From positions 1 to 12,615 of the forward strand of contig JAEZVF010000056.1 of assembly GCA_023443225.1 (NCBI GenBank): 12,615 nt of DNA, read 5' to 3'. Both the position numbers and the translations under genes were made by a program. Below the pieces are notes generated by a model, which worked only from the letters and a program-made list of their open reading frames with translations, was not told where the DNA came from and ran no database searches. The stretch is from Bacillota bacterium. Lineage in GTDB: Bacteria; Bacillota; Clostridia; Lachnospirales; Lachnospiraceae. Every line of letters begins with the position of its first letter. Positions within the stretch are counted from its first letter, which is position 1. Below are positions 5,713 to 12,615 of this stretch, in pieces.

Positions 5713-6549
5713 TTATCCCCAAAGCGCATTGGCATCGGTGGCACTTCGGTTCAGACGGGAAAAATCCGTCTTAACAAAGGATATGGTTGAAAGAAGCAGG
5801 AACACCAAACCAATGACCAGAATAACTCCAAACGTCATAATTGGAGTAATTGCAAACCCATTTATTTCAACCACCAATCCTTCTTTAATCAGTTCGGAAA
5901 CAGGGAGATCCCCTTTTTCCAAGACGATCATTCTAAAAAATGCTGTAGCATAAGTCATAGGGTTTAGGTAAGCTACAAACTTTAAAGAGCCTGGCAGCAT
6001 GGACAATGGAACATAGGCACCGGACAGAAATGTGAGGGGCATCGTTACTGCTGTTTTGACAATCTGGAATGTCTGACCGTTTCGTACCTTCGTGGCTAAA
6101 AACAGCCCAACGCCAGAGAAAACGATACCGATAAAAATCATGGATACGAGCACCAACAGAGGAGTTTTCCAGCTGGTAAACTTGATACCGATAAATAAAC
6201 CAATTACCAGGATCAGGATACCCTGTAAGGTGGCTACCGTTGCTGCAGACAGTAACTGTCCCATTGCAACATAAACTCTCTTTGCCGGGGAGACCAAAAC
6301 TTCTTTCATAAAACCACTGACCATATCATCAACCGTTGAAGACGCAAGGTTTAGCGCACTCTCAAATACAGTCGTGATAATAACACCGGAAAGCATGTAA
6401 GCGATGGGGTTTTCAATGAAATCATTTTTAAATATTGCACCAAACACATATACAAAGAAAAAAGGAAATATGAGCGAAAATATTAACCCGGTTTTATTTC
6501 GTACAAATGCTTTTAGTCCTCTTTTCCATAAGGCAAATACTGTATTCAT
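5713..6549 (-). CDS. ABC-2 type multidrug/antibiotic exporter permease (DrrB-like)
   Basis: A 278-residue integral membrane protein of the ABC-2 type permease family. Six hydrophobic segments lie at about 22-40, 48-68, 98-121, 129-152, 164-184 and 236-256. The family signature region 'LSGAYVPLSMLPGSLKFVAYLNPMTYATAFFR' (about 175-206) precedes the last segment. The amphipathic N-terminus ('LWKRGLKAFVRNKTGLIFSLIFP') is also typical. It pairs with the ATPase encoded one base upstream (TAA T ATG, stop 6553-6551, start 6549), whose end carries the GGAGGG ribosome site, so the two are coupled. The likely role is export of a drug, peptide or lipid-like compound; the substrate cannot be inferred. A strong terminator follows 41 bp after the stop. 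Confidence 0.92.
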   Translation of the reverse strand: MNTVFALWKRGLKAFVRNKTGLIFSLIFPFFFVYVFGAIFKNDFIENPIAYMLSGVIITTVFESALNLASSTVDDMVSGFMKEVLVSPAKRVYVAMGQLLSAATVATLQGILILVIGLFIGIKFTSWKTPLLVLVSMIFIGIVFSGVGLFLATKVRNGQTFQIVKTAVTMPLTFLSGAYVPLSMLPGSLKFVAYLNPMTYATAFFRMIVLEKGDLPVSELIKEGLVVEINGFAITPIMTFGVILVIGLVFLLLSTISFVKTDFSRLNRSATDANALWG

Positions 6550-6550
6550 A

Positions 6551-7471
6551 TTATCCCTCCTCCCTGATCTTTTTTCCTGTTATCTCTAAAAATACATCAT
6601 TAAAGGTTCCTTTTTTAATTTCAATATTGGTAATGTGTTCCTTATGAACGCTTAACACCTCCAGCAGGCGGTCCAGATACTCTGCTTCTACCTTATAATA
6701 ACCATCTTTTTTTGAATAGTTTAATTGATGCTCCGTAAGCAGACGTTCAAACCCTTCTTCATCATTTGTATTGATATAAGCTTTATCCTTCGTATACTTT
6801 TTCTTTAATGCGTAGGGGGTATCATGTGCTACAATTACCCCGCCATCCATTATCGCTATCTTATTGCAGATCTCGGCTTCTTCCATGTAGTGGGTGGTTA
6901 GAAAGATTGTAATGTTCCTTTCTTTTTGAAGCTTCATAATATATTCCCATATATGTGCTCTGGTTTGGGGATCCAGCCCTGTAGTTGGCTCATCAAGGAA
7001 TAAAACCTTTGGATAATGCACCAGTCCTCTGGCAATCTCAACACGCCGTTTCATTCCTCCCGACAAAGCGGATACCATTTTCTTTCTTTCATTTGTTAAA
7101 TCCACAAGGTTTAAAACAAACGTAATTCGTTCTTCTACTTCCTTATTTGGAATGTTATAAAATACACAGTGCATTTTTAAATTCTCTTCAATGGTCATTT
7201 TCCCATCAAGAGTGGAATCCTGAAATACAACTCCAATGGAAGACCGCACCTCACTTTTTTGCCTGCTCACATCTTTTCCGTCGATCAATAACGTACCGGA
7301 AGTTTTTTCAAAAATGGTACATAGCGTATTAATCGTTGTGCTTTTTCCAGCACCGTTTGGTCCCAAAAATGCAAATACACTGCCTTCTTCCACATCAAAA
7401 GATATATCGTTTACTGCGACAAAGTCACCATATTTTTTTGTGAAGTTTTTAACCTGAATGATTGGATTCAT
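6551..7471 (-). CDS. ABC exporter ATP-binding protein (DrrA/CcmA-like)
   Basis: A 306-residue ATPase that powers the adjacent ABC-2 permease. Walker A GPNGAGKS is at 37-44, the Q-loop Gln at about 84, the signature LSGGMKRR at 136-143, Walker B VLFLDEP at 156-162 with Glu161, and the switch His in LTTH at 191-194. The extra C-terminal part (about 215-306) ends in 'GTFNDVFLEITGKKI', the usual ending of DrrA-type drug-export ATPases. The start is taken as ATG 7471 because AGGAGA (7479-7484) lies 8 nt upstream and the family N-terminus 'IIQVKNFTKKYGDFVAVNDISFDV' begins there. The frame is open 28 codons further up to TTG 7555, but that stretch has no good ribosome site or family match. Confidence 0.94.
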   Translation of the reverse strand: MNPIIQVKNFTKKYGDFVAVNDISFDVEEGSVFAFLGPNGAGKSTTINTLCTIFEKTSGTLLIDGKDVSRQKSEVRSSIGVVFQDSTLDGKMTIEENLKMHCVFYNIPNKEVEERITFVLNLVDLTNERKKMVSALSGGMKRRVEIARGLVHYPKVLFLDEPTTGLDPQTRAHIWEYIMKLQKERNITIFLTTHYMEEAEICNKIAIMDGGVIVAHDTPYALKKKYTKDKAYINTNDEEGFERLLTEHQLNYSKKDGYYKVEAEYLDRLLEVLSVHKEHITNIEIKKGTFNDVFLEITGKKIREEG

Positions 7472-7573
7472 AGTTTTATCTCCTTTTTGCTGATTGTAAT
7501 AAAGTATAATTTGATATAACTTATTATGACGAAGCAAACACAGCGTTATCATCAACGAAAAGCCCCTATTTTA

Positions 7574-7588
7574 TACAGTGCTACAGTG
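7574..7588. repeat. Tandem TACAGTG direct repeat in the exporter leader
   Basis: TACAGTG occurs at 7574-7580 and 7582-7588 (8-bp period). The second copy continues into GTCACT, giving partial dyad symmetry (AGTG-N9-CACT on the minus strand). It lies in the leader of the ABC exporter operon, downstream of the terminator-like hairpin. It may be a regulator site; no partner is identified. Confidence 0.35.
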
Positions 7589-7593
7589 TCACT

Positions 7594-7635
7594 AAAAAAA
7601 TTCAAGCTGCAATTACTATGAAATGCAGCAAGAAT
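7594..7635 (-). terminator. Terminator-like hairpin in the ABC exporter leader
   Basis: On the minus strand, GCTGCATTT (7629-7621) pairs with AATTGCAGC (7614-7606), with one mismatch and a 6-nt loop. Across a symmetric TT/TT bulge, ATTC (7635-7632) also pairs with GAAT (7603-7600). A T-run abuts the stem (7600-7594). The hairpin would begin at the start site of the candidate promoter 7642-7670. It may be an attenuator, a second terminator for the sugar operon, or a 5' stabilising structure. Confidence 0.5.
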
Positions 7636-7641
7636 ACTGCT

Positions 7642-7670
7642 ATATTATCATAATAAAATATCATTTACAA
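7642..7670 (-). promoter_or_regulatory. Candidate promoter for the ABC exporter operon
   Basis: TTGTAA (7670-7665), exactly 17 nt, then TAATAT (7647-7642) on the minus strand; each hexamer matches 4 of 6 consensus bases. It lies between the sugar-operon terminator (7718-7765) and the ATPase gene, so a promoter is needed here. A second, weaker -10 (TATACT, 7508-7503) close to the gene has no good -35. Confidence 0.4.
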
Positions 7671-7717
7671 CAGAGAAAGTGTACCATGCAATTCCCCTGG
7701 TATCATATTGACCAACC

Positions 7718-7765
7718 AAAAAACGATACCCTGCCATTGATGATTTGAACAAATGGCAAAATACC
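7718..7765 (-). terminator. Rho-independent terminator of the maltodextrin operon
   Basis: On the minus strand, GGTATTTTGCCATT (7765-7752) pairs along 14 bp with AATGGCAGGGTATC (7738-7725). Four of the pairs are G-U, so the stem is stable only as minus-strand RNA. The loop is 13 nt, and G plus six T (7723-7718) follow. It begins 15 bp after the GH13 stop codon. Confidence 0.85.
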
Positions 7766-7779
7766 GCTTTCCATTAAAT

Positions 7780-9534
7780 CTATAAATATAGTTTATATCC
7801 CATTGCTTCCAGAAGCTCTTCATTTTCTGTGGAGGCAAGAATCATATTTTTCTCCTCTCTATTCCATTCCTGATCCATTTCTGAAACATTCAGACTTACA
7901 AATAATCTTCCCTTTCTTCCATCTCTCACAAAAGTCAACACTTGTTCATCGGTTTCTTCCCATAATACTTCATAGGAAGTGTTTTCCTCTATATATTCTT
8001 TTCTTATCTCTATGATCTTCTGCACAAATTCATATAGTTGTGGATTTTGGCTCCATACCATGGGATTCCTGTATTCATTTTCCTTCATTCCGCAAATTGC
8101 CTGTTCATCGCCGTAAAATAAGCTGGGGACTCCCGGGAACAGCATAAGAAGGATACAAGCTAATTTCCACTTCCGCAGGTCGCCCCTGCAAAGTGATAAA
8201 AATCTGGGTACATCATGGCTATCCAGAAGATTCAGCTGCCCATTTACAAGATTGGTAGGGTAACGGAGCCTCATCTGTTCCAGTTGTTTGGCAGCTGTTA
8301 TCGCATTTTTATTATCACCGATGATGTGATCACGGCAAATTCGTCTGAATTCGTAATTCATGGTTGAATCAAAGATATCTCCCCGAAGCCAGCTTTCTGC
8401 ATTCTCCCACACTTCACCAATGAGAATTGCTTCCCTATTTTCTTTTTTTACTGCTTCCCTGAACTTTCTCCAAAAATTCCGGTCTATTTCATTTGCTACA
8501 TCTAGCCGCCAGCCATCTATCTGATACTCACGAATCCAATAAGTACCTACATTGGCAAAATACTTTTGCACCTCTTCATTTGAAGTGTTTAGTTTGGGCA
8601 TCTTAGGCTCATAAGCAAAGCATGCATAACCAGGTTTTTCTTTTTCCGACTGGGGTCGTCGAACCGGAAATTTTAAGTCATAAAACCAATTAATATATTT
8701 TGAATTTTCTCCCTTTTCCATTACATCTTCAAAGGCAAAAAATTCCCAGCTGCAATGGTTAAATACACCATCTATAACGATCTTCATCTCTCGTTTGTGA
8801 ATTTCTTCCACTAAGTGTTTAAATTCCTCATTGGTTCCAAAACACGGATCAATGTGATAATAATCAATGGTATCATACTTGTGGTATTCTCCTGCTGCAA
8901 ATATGGGATTAAAATAAATACAGTTAACGCCAAGTGCCTGGATATAATCCAGATTTTTTATAACTTCTTTTAGCGTTCCTCCTAATCTTGATCTGCAGAC
9001 CTTTCCATTTTCTAATATTACTTCCTTTGGCTGTGTGATCGAACCAGGTTCCTCACCGACAAAGCTATCGGGAAATATATTATAAACAACAGCCTTCTTA
9101 AACCAGGCTGGTACATCTGGTATCTCATTTCTTAATATGTAGGGGTACTGATAATACTCGCTTCTTTCTTCCGTAATGTTACGTTCAAAATAATGAATTG
9201 CAAGTTCATTTGAAAAACGTTCTGAGTAATAATAAGTCCACTCTCCTTCATTTTGCAGCTTAAAATAATAACATACACGGGTATATGGTGTTTCAAAGGT
9301 TACTTCATAATAATCAAAAAATTCATCCCTTGCTTTTATTTCCATCTGAATTTTTTCAAAAACAACGGGTGTTACAGGACAAGCCCGATCACCATAGTAT
9401 AAGGTACACGCTGAAACATTATCCTTTTGTGTTCGTATTCTTATGGTCAATCTATGTTCCGAAATGGCAAATGCATAATTTGATAACGGAATATGCAAAA
9501 CAGCCTCACGATTTATTTTCATGTTGTTTTTCAT
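7780..9534 (-). CDS. Cytoplasmic GH13_20 neopullulanase / cyclomaltodextrinase / maltogenic amylase-type glycosidase
   Basis: A 584-residue alpha-glucan hydrolase, expected to cut alpha-1,4 (and some alpha-1,6) bonds in maltodextrins, cyclodextrins or pullulan fragments. Residues 1-125 form an N-terminal beta domain (CBM34-like), typical of this subfamily. The catalytic barrel follows: region I DGVFNH (255-260), region V MPKLN (312-316, diagnostic for GH13_20), region II GWRLD (341-345) with nucleophile D345, region III GEVWE (373-377) with acid/base E374, and region IV SHD (439-441) with D441. All catalytic residues are present. There is no signal peptide, which fits action on sugar brought in by the adjacent ABC transporter. 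The ATG (9534) overlaps the MalG stop by one base (TAATG); a second Met at codon 5 is a possible alternative start. The exact substrate preference is not decided by sequence. Confidence 0.93.
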   Translation of the reverse strand: MKNNMKINREAVLHIPLSNYAFAISEHRLTIRIRTQKDNVSACTLYYGDRACPVTPVVFEKIQMEIKARDEFFDYYEVTFETPYTRVCYYFKLQNEGEWTYYYSERFSNELAIHYFERNITEERSEYYQYPYILRNEIPDVPAWFKKAVVYNIFPDSFVGEEPGSITQPKEVILENGKVCRSRLGGTLKEVIKNLDYIQALGVNCIYFNPIFAAGEYHKYDTIDYYHIDPCFGTNEEFKHLVEEIHKREMKIVIDGVFNHCSWEFFAFEDVMEKGENSKYINWFYDLKFPVRRPQSEKEKPGYACFAYEPKMPKLNTSNEEVQKYFANVGTYWIREYQIDGWRLDVANEIDRNFWRKFREAVKKENREAILIGEVWENAESWLRGDIFDSTMNYEFRRICRDHIIGDNKNAITAAKQLEQMRLRYPTNLVNGQLNLLDSHDVPRFLSLCRGDLRKWKLACILLMLFPGVPSLFYGDEQAICGMKENEYRNPMVWSQNPQLYEFVQKIIEIRKEYIEENTSYEVLWEETDEQVLTFVRDGRKGRLFVSLNVSEMDQEWNREEKNMILASTENEELLEAMGYKLYL

Positions 9535-10376
9535 TATCCTTTCACTCCTCCTGTAGTCAATCCTGATACCATATATTTTTGTATGGAAAAAAACAGGATC
9601 AAAATAGGTACTGAAACTAAAATTGCGGCTGCTGAAAATAACGACCAGCTTCTGCTGTAATCATTGGCCTGAAGCTGATAGAGACCGCCTGCAAGATTAT
9701 AGTTCTCCTCTTTCATTATAAATGTAGTTGCAAACAGATACTCGTTCCATACAAAAATCAATACCATGACCGCAGTCACAATAATGGAAGGTCTGGCAAG
9801 GGGTAATATGATCTTCCATATGATTTGTCCTGAACTTCCTCCATCAATTCTTGCAGATTCTTCAATTTCGATAGGAATGGTATCGAAGTAACCTTTCATA
9901 TTCCAGATACTGAATATACACATGCTTCCTGCATAAATCAGGATTAAACCAATGTAATTATTCAATAGATTCATATTTTTAAATAATCTAAATATAGCAA
10001 ACATCGATAAGATTTGTGGAAACGCATTCAGAATTAACAATAGCTTTAACATCTCATTTCTCCCCCGAAACCGAAATCGGGAAAATGCATACGACGCTGT
10101 CACCGAAGTTCCCATTGCAAGTATCATGGTCCCAAGACTAAGAACGACTGAATTCTTAAGCCATATAAGAAATGGCTCCTCCACCAGGATAGCTTTATAA
10201 TTTTTCAAGGTAGGACTCTGGGGAAATAAGAATCCGTTTCCAAATGCAGAACTATCACTGCTTACGGAAAGCAAAAATGCATATAAAATAGGAATTAAAG
10301 TAATAAAACATAACAATACAAAAAATACATTTAAGATACTTAAACGAACCATGCGTCTTGCTGTTTTTATTCTCAT
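9534..10376 (-). CDS. malG: Maltodextrin ABC transporter permease, MalG-like
   Basis: A 280-residue inner-membrane permease with about six transmembrane segments (about 12-38, 72-95, 108-130, 138-158, 196-218, 243-266). The binding-protein-dependent permease loop ('EAA' motif) reads IEESARIDGGSSGQIIWKIILPLARP at about 171-196; it docks with the ATPase. The C-terminus 'MVSGLTTGGVKG' closely matches that of known MalG proteins ('..GLTAGGVKG'). It forms a heterodimer with the MalF-like protein encoded upstream. Its ATG (10376) overlaps the malF stop by four bases (ATGA), and its stop overlaps the GH13 start. No ATPase gene is present in the window, so a shared MsmX/MalK-type ATPase elsewhere probably energises it. 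The symbol is given at family level. Confidence 0.9.
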   Translation of the reverse strand: MRIKTARRMVRLSILNVFFVLLCFITLIPILYAFLLSVSSDSSAFGNGFLFPQSPTLKNYKAILVEEPFLIWLKNSVVLSLGTMILAMGTSVTASYAFSRFRFRGRNEMLKLLLILNAFPQILSMFAIFRLFKNMNLLNNYIGLILIYAGSMCIFSIWNMKGYFDTIPIEIEESARIDGGSSGQIIWKIILPLARPSIIVTAVMVLIFVWNEYLFATTFIMKEENYNLAGGLYQLQANDYSRSWSLFSAAAILVSVPILILFFSIQKYMVSGLTTGGVKG

Positions 10377-11263
10377 ACGTGTTCCTCCCGAATGCCTCGA
10401 TTGACAAATAAAGAAAATAGAATAATAAATCCAAAAATCACAATGGATACAGCGGAAGAAAGACCATAATTATTAGATACAAACGCATTTTGGTGCGCAT
10501 AGGTAATAACAGTCTGAAGAGTTGCTCCTGTAAGAGAGCCCTTTTGCATCGTTAATAAATAGATAATGTCAAACTGCTTAAAGGTGGTAAATGTCGTCAT
10601 AATAATGGAAGGCGCTAATATGGGCTTAATGGATGGTATTGTTATATATAAATTTTGAGCCCACCATCCGCCTCCATCTAATCTTGCACTTTCATAATAG
10701 CTGATATCCACACTCTGCAACGCCCCATCCATCATCATAATGAGAAATGGCATCGCCATCCATAAGTTTAATACCATACAGGAAATAAAGGCCGGTATGT
10801 TTTCAGATAAAAAATCCATGTTAGATAACCCCAACGCGGAACGTATTTTATTCAATAAGCCATACTGCGGATTATAAATACCTACTCTCCATAATAAAAT
10901 TGATATGTAAGCCGGCATCGCCCAAGGAAACATCAGGAGTGTCTTGTATAGTCTCGCTAGTCTTAGCCCTTTTGCATTCAATCCAAGTGCAATCAAATAG
11001 GCAGCCAAAATCTGTATGACCATATTTAAAACGGTCCAAATGATTGTAGTTAATAATGCAGACATAAAACCTGAATCCAGTTTCGTTAATGCACGTCTAT
11101 AATTATCCAAGGCTATAAATTCATAGTCCGTCCAATGATACAGATTCATATTTGTAAACGAAATATATATGGTATATATAATCGGAAATACCACAATTAA
11201 TCCGATTAAAATGATTGAGGGAAAACTATATTCCCATGGAAGAATTTTATTTTTCTTGTTCAT
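10373..11263 (-). CDS. malF: Maltodextrin ABC transporter permease, MalF-like
   Basis: A 296-residue permease without the large periplasmic P2 loop of Escherichia coli MalF, as usual in Gram-positives. Hydrophobic segments lie at about 15-36, 66-92, 105-127, 157-178, 212-230 and 266-286. The EAA loop 'SYYESARLDGGGWWAQNLYITIPSIKPIL' (about 188-216) is the ATPase contact. The motif 'FPWAMPAYISILLWR' (112-126) is typical of sugar permeases of this group. ATG 11263 has AGGAG about 9 nt upstream. It is separated from the binding-protein gene by 186 bp holding two hairpins, and overlaps malG by four bases. Sugar specificity is inferred from the neighbouring MalE-like protein and GH13 enzyme. Confidence 0.9.
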   Translation of the reverse strand: MNKKNKILPWEYSFPSIILIGLIVVFPIIYTIYISFTNMNLYHWTDYEFIALDNYRRALTKLDSGFMSALLTTIIWTVLNMVIQILAAYLIALGLNAKGLRLARLYKTLLMFPWAMPAYISILLWRVGIYNPQYGLLNKIRSALGLSNMDFLSENIPAFISCMVLNLWMAMPFLIMMMDGALQSVDISYYESARLDGGGWWAQNLYITIPSIKPILAPSIIMTTFTTFKQFDIIYLLTMQKGSLTGATLQTVITYAHQNAFVSNNYGLSSAVSIVIFGFIILFSLFVNRGIREEHV

Positions 11264-11299
11264 AAATTGCCTACTCCTATATCCCCAATCTGCAGCAAT

Positions 11300-11320
11300 C
11301 TATCCTATGAAAAAGGATAG
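11300..11320 (-). repeat. Small intercistronic hairpin before malF
   Basis: CTATCCT (11300-11306) and AGGATAG (11314-11320) form a perfect 7-bp stem with a 7-nt loop, about 37 nt upstream of the malF start. No T-run follows on the minus strand, so it is not a terminator. It could influence mRNA decay or malF translation. Confidence 0.5.
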
Positions 11321-11360
11321 GTAAGATGTCTCTAAATAATCGTAAGACAAGTTTTCTTCT

Positions 11361-11400
11361 GTATGACCGATTAACTATTAAATAAATTAACCGGTCATAC
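11361..11400 (-). repeat. Large intercistronic inverted repeat between binding-protein gene and malF
   Basis: GTATGACCGATTAA (11361-11374) mirrors TTAACCGGTCATAC (11387-11400) over 14 bp with a 12-nt loop. The single mismatch becomes a G-U pair only in minus-strand RNA, which argues for function as an RNA stem of the operon transcript. It starts 50 bp after the binding-protein stop. No T-run follows, so it more likely protects the upstream message from 3' decay or attenuates transcription partially. Confidence 0.65.
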
Positions 11401-11449
11401 AAAGAGCTTATAAAAGCATCCTCTGCTATCTTCCCGCGTACATACAAGT

Positions 11450-12615
11450 TTATTGCATATCTGCAATTGCAGTCTCTGCCTGCTTTTGATATTCATCCGC
11501 AACGCTGTTTAAATCTTTGCCAGATTTATTAACTGCCGCAAGAAGTGATTCTGCCGGTCCCCACATTACGCTCATTTGGGGAATGTTTGGCATTGGCTGG
11601 GCAATATCAGCAGTCTTTCTCATAGCAGCTATCATTTCATCCTTTGAAACCGTTGTATTTTCATAAGATTTTTGATTCGCTGGAGCGCATCTGGAGTTTT
11701 CTGCCAGATCAATTCCAAGCAGGGGATCAGCAATTTCTTTCAGTACCTTTTCCACCGCTTCTTTTTTAGTTTCCGCTGCATGCTTCATAACACCAATTCC
11801 CTGCACACCTGAATATGGCACCAGTGCATTTCCGTTTGGCAGCTTGAAATCACATAAGGATTTTATTCCATAATTGATTTTAGCTTCTTTCACACTTGAT
11901 ATCATCCATGGTCCGCCAATAATTGCTGCTGCTTTTCCGTCTTTAAACAGGGCATTCACCGTATTATAGTCCCCATCCGCTTCTAAACTGGCAAACTTTT
12001 TATTATATTCAATTGCCTCCATGGTCTTTTCATCATTTAGTCCTGGCTTTGCCTGCTCATTGATAATGAATCCGCCAAATCCGTTTATTAAGGGAGCTAC
12101 ATTATAAGCAGTTGAATGTTGGTTCACTAAAGCATAAGTACCTGCAGTGACATCTGTATGATTTTTCATGTAGGAATAAAGTTCTTCTGTGGTGGAAGGT
12201 ACTTCTCCCTCCCACAAATCCTTATTATAAATAAAAAGCAGTGTTTCAAAGTAGACAGGCATCATGTATTGAGCATCCTTATAATTTCCTGCTTTCAGCG
12301 TCATGGGAAGCATATCCGCATAAACGGCTTTGTCAATCACATCCGTGATTGGCGCCAAAGCTCCCATTTCCACGAACATTCCTAGAGAATCATGGGCATA
12401 CATATAAAGATCCGGTCCATTCACCTCATCGCTTCCATAAAGTTTAATCTGATCTGTTAACCCGCTCTTTTGCTCGAATTTTACAGTAATTCCATCATCA
12501 CTTAAAGCCTCATTTAGATGATCTTCCATCAACTGTATCATTGCCTTGTCTCCATCATGCCAAATACGAATGGTATTGAGTGCTTCCTTATTCCCCTGCT
12601 TTGCTGCAACGCTGT
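11450..12615 (-). CDS. malE: Maltodextrin-binding (MalE-like) extracellular solute-binding protein, N-terminus outside window
   Basis: The frame is open to the right window edge. The visible 388 residues start in 'AAKQGNKEALNTIRIWHDGDKAMIQLMEDH', so only the signal peptide/lipobox and a few residues are missing; the Met at 12541 is internal. It is a family 1 solute-binding protein. Visible features are 'TIRIWHDGDK' (first strand), 'MPVYFETLLFIYNKDLW' (hinge strand), 'LFKDGKAAAIIGGPWMISSVKEAKINYGI' and 'IAQPMPNIPQMSVMWGPAESLLAAV'. The MPNIPQM..W stretch is characteristic of maltose/maltodextrin-binding proteins. It should sit outside the membrane, tethered as a lipoprotein in a Gram-positive, and deliver sugar to MalF/MalG. 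It is the most upstream gene of the operon in view; the promoter lies beyond the window. Confidence 0.9.
   Translation of the reverse strand, partial: SVAAKQGNKEALNTIRIWHDGDKAMIQLMEDHLNEALSDDGITVKFEQKSGLTDQIKLYGSDEVNGPDLYMYAHDSLGMFVEMGALAPITDVIDKAVYADMLPMTLKAGNYKDAQYMMPVYFETLLFIYNKDLWEGEVPSTTEELYSYMKNHTDVTAGTYALVNQHSTAYNVAPLINGFGGFIINEQAKPGLNDEKTMEAIEYNKKFASLEADGDYNTVNALFKDGKAAAIIGGPWMISSVKEAKINYGIKSLCDFKLPNGNALVPYSGVQGIGVMKHAAETKKEAVEKVLKEIADPLLGIDLAENSRCAPANQKSYENTTVSKDEMIAAMRKTADIAQPMPNIPQMSVMWGPAESLLAAVNKSGKDLNSVADEYQKQAETAIADMQ

Noticed and set aside
7472..7555. Using TTG 7555 as the start of the ABC ATPase (334 residues)
   Set aside because: The first 28 residues do not match the family, no good ribosome site precedes TTG, and AGGAGA lies 8 nt before ATG 7471.
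9285..9566. Plus-strand 93-residue ORF over the start of the GH13 gene
   Set aside because: It lies opposite a well-supported gene, spans the malG/GH13 junction, and has no start signal or family likeness.
11361..11400. The 14-bp repeat as a transposon end or attachment site
   Set aside because: There is no transposase or integrase, no second copy seen in the window, and the G-U pairing favours an RNA stem.

Overview
The window looks like a chromosomal segment of a low-GC, Gram-positive, spore-forming-type Clostridia. The best guess is Lachnospiraceae, judged only from protein style, AT-rich spacers, strong GGAGG ribosome sites and TTG starts. No rRNA, tRNA, CRISPR array, insertion sequence or phage gene is visible. 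Both outer genes run off the window.

Layout from left to right: (a) the C-terminal end of a WYL-domain regulator (+, 3-221). (b) A convergent ECF sigma factor / zinc-finger anti-sigma pair (-, 1610 to 349). Its sigma gene carries an in-frame TGA that removes the DNA-recognition helix; the lost tail is still readable to an ATGA overlap with the anti-sigma gene. (c) A divergent two-gene NHEJ operon, Ku plus a stand-alone LigD-type ATP-dependent ligase (+, 1817-3516), ending in a perfect 11-bp hairpin. (d) An operon of SASA-type acetylesterase, PadR regulator and flavin reductase-like protein (-, 5506 to 3557). It is driven by a consensus TTGACA-N16-TATAAT promoter with a perfect 16-bp palindrome just downstream. 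(e) A DrrA/DrrB-like ABC exporter pair (-, 7471 to 5713) with a strong terminator behind it and a terminator-like hairpin in its leader. (f) The 3' part of a maltodextrin operon (-, 12615 to 7780): MalE-like binding protein (partial), MalF, MalG and a cytoplasmic GH13 neopullulanase/cyclomaltodextrinase, ended by its own terminator.

How the genes work together: in (f), the lipoprotein-type binding protein and the two permeases import maltodextrins, and the intracellular GH13 enzyme hydrolyses them. The ATPase subunit is not in the window, so a shared MsmX/MalK-type ATPase is likely. In (c), Ku binds broken ends and recruits the ligase; the polymerase and phosphoesterase domains of full LigD are absent. 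In (b), the anti-sigma would normally hold the sigma at the membrane, but as written the sigma lacks most of region 4.2.

I see no clearly new multi-gene system. The observations most worth checking are the nonsense codon in the sigma gene, the palindrome-controlled esterase/PadR operon, and the promoter-hairpin arrangement in front of the ABC exporter.
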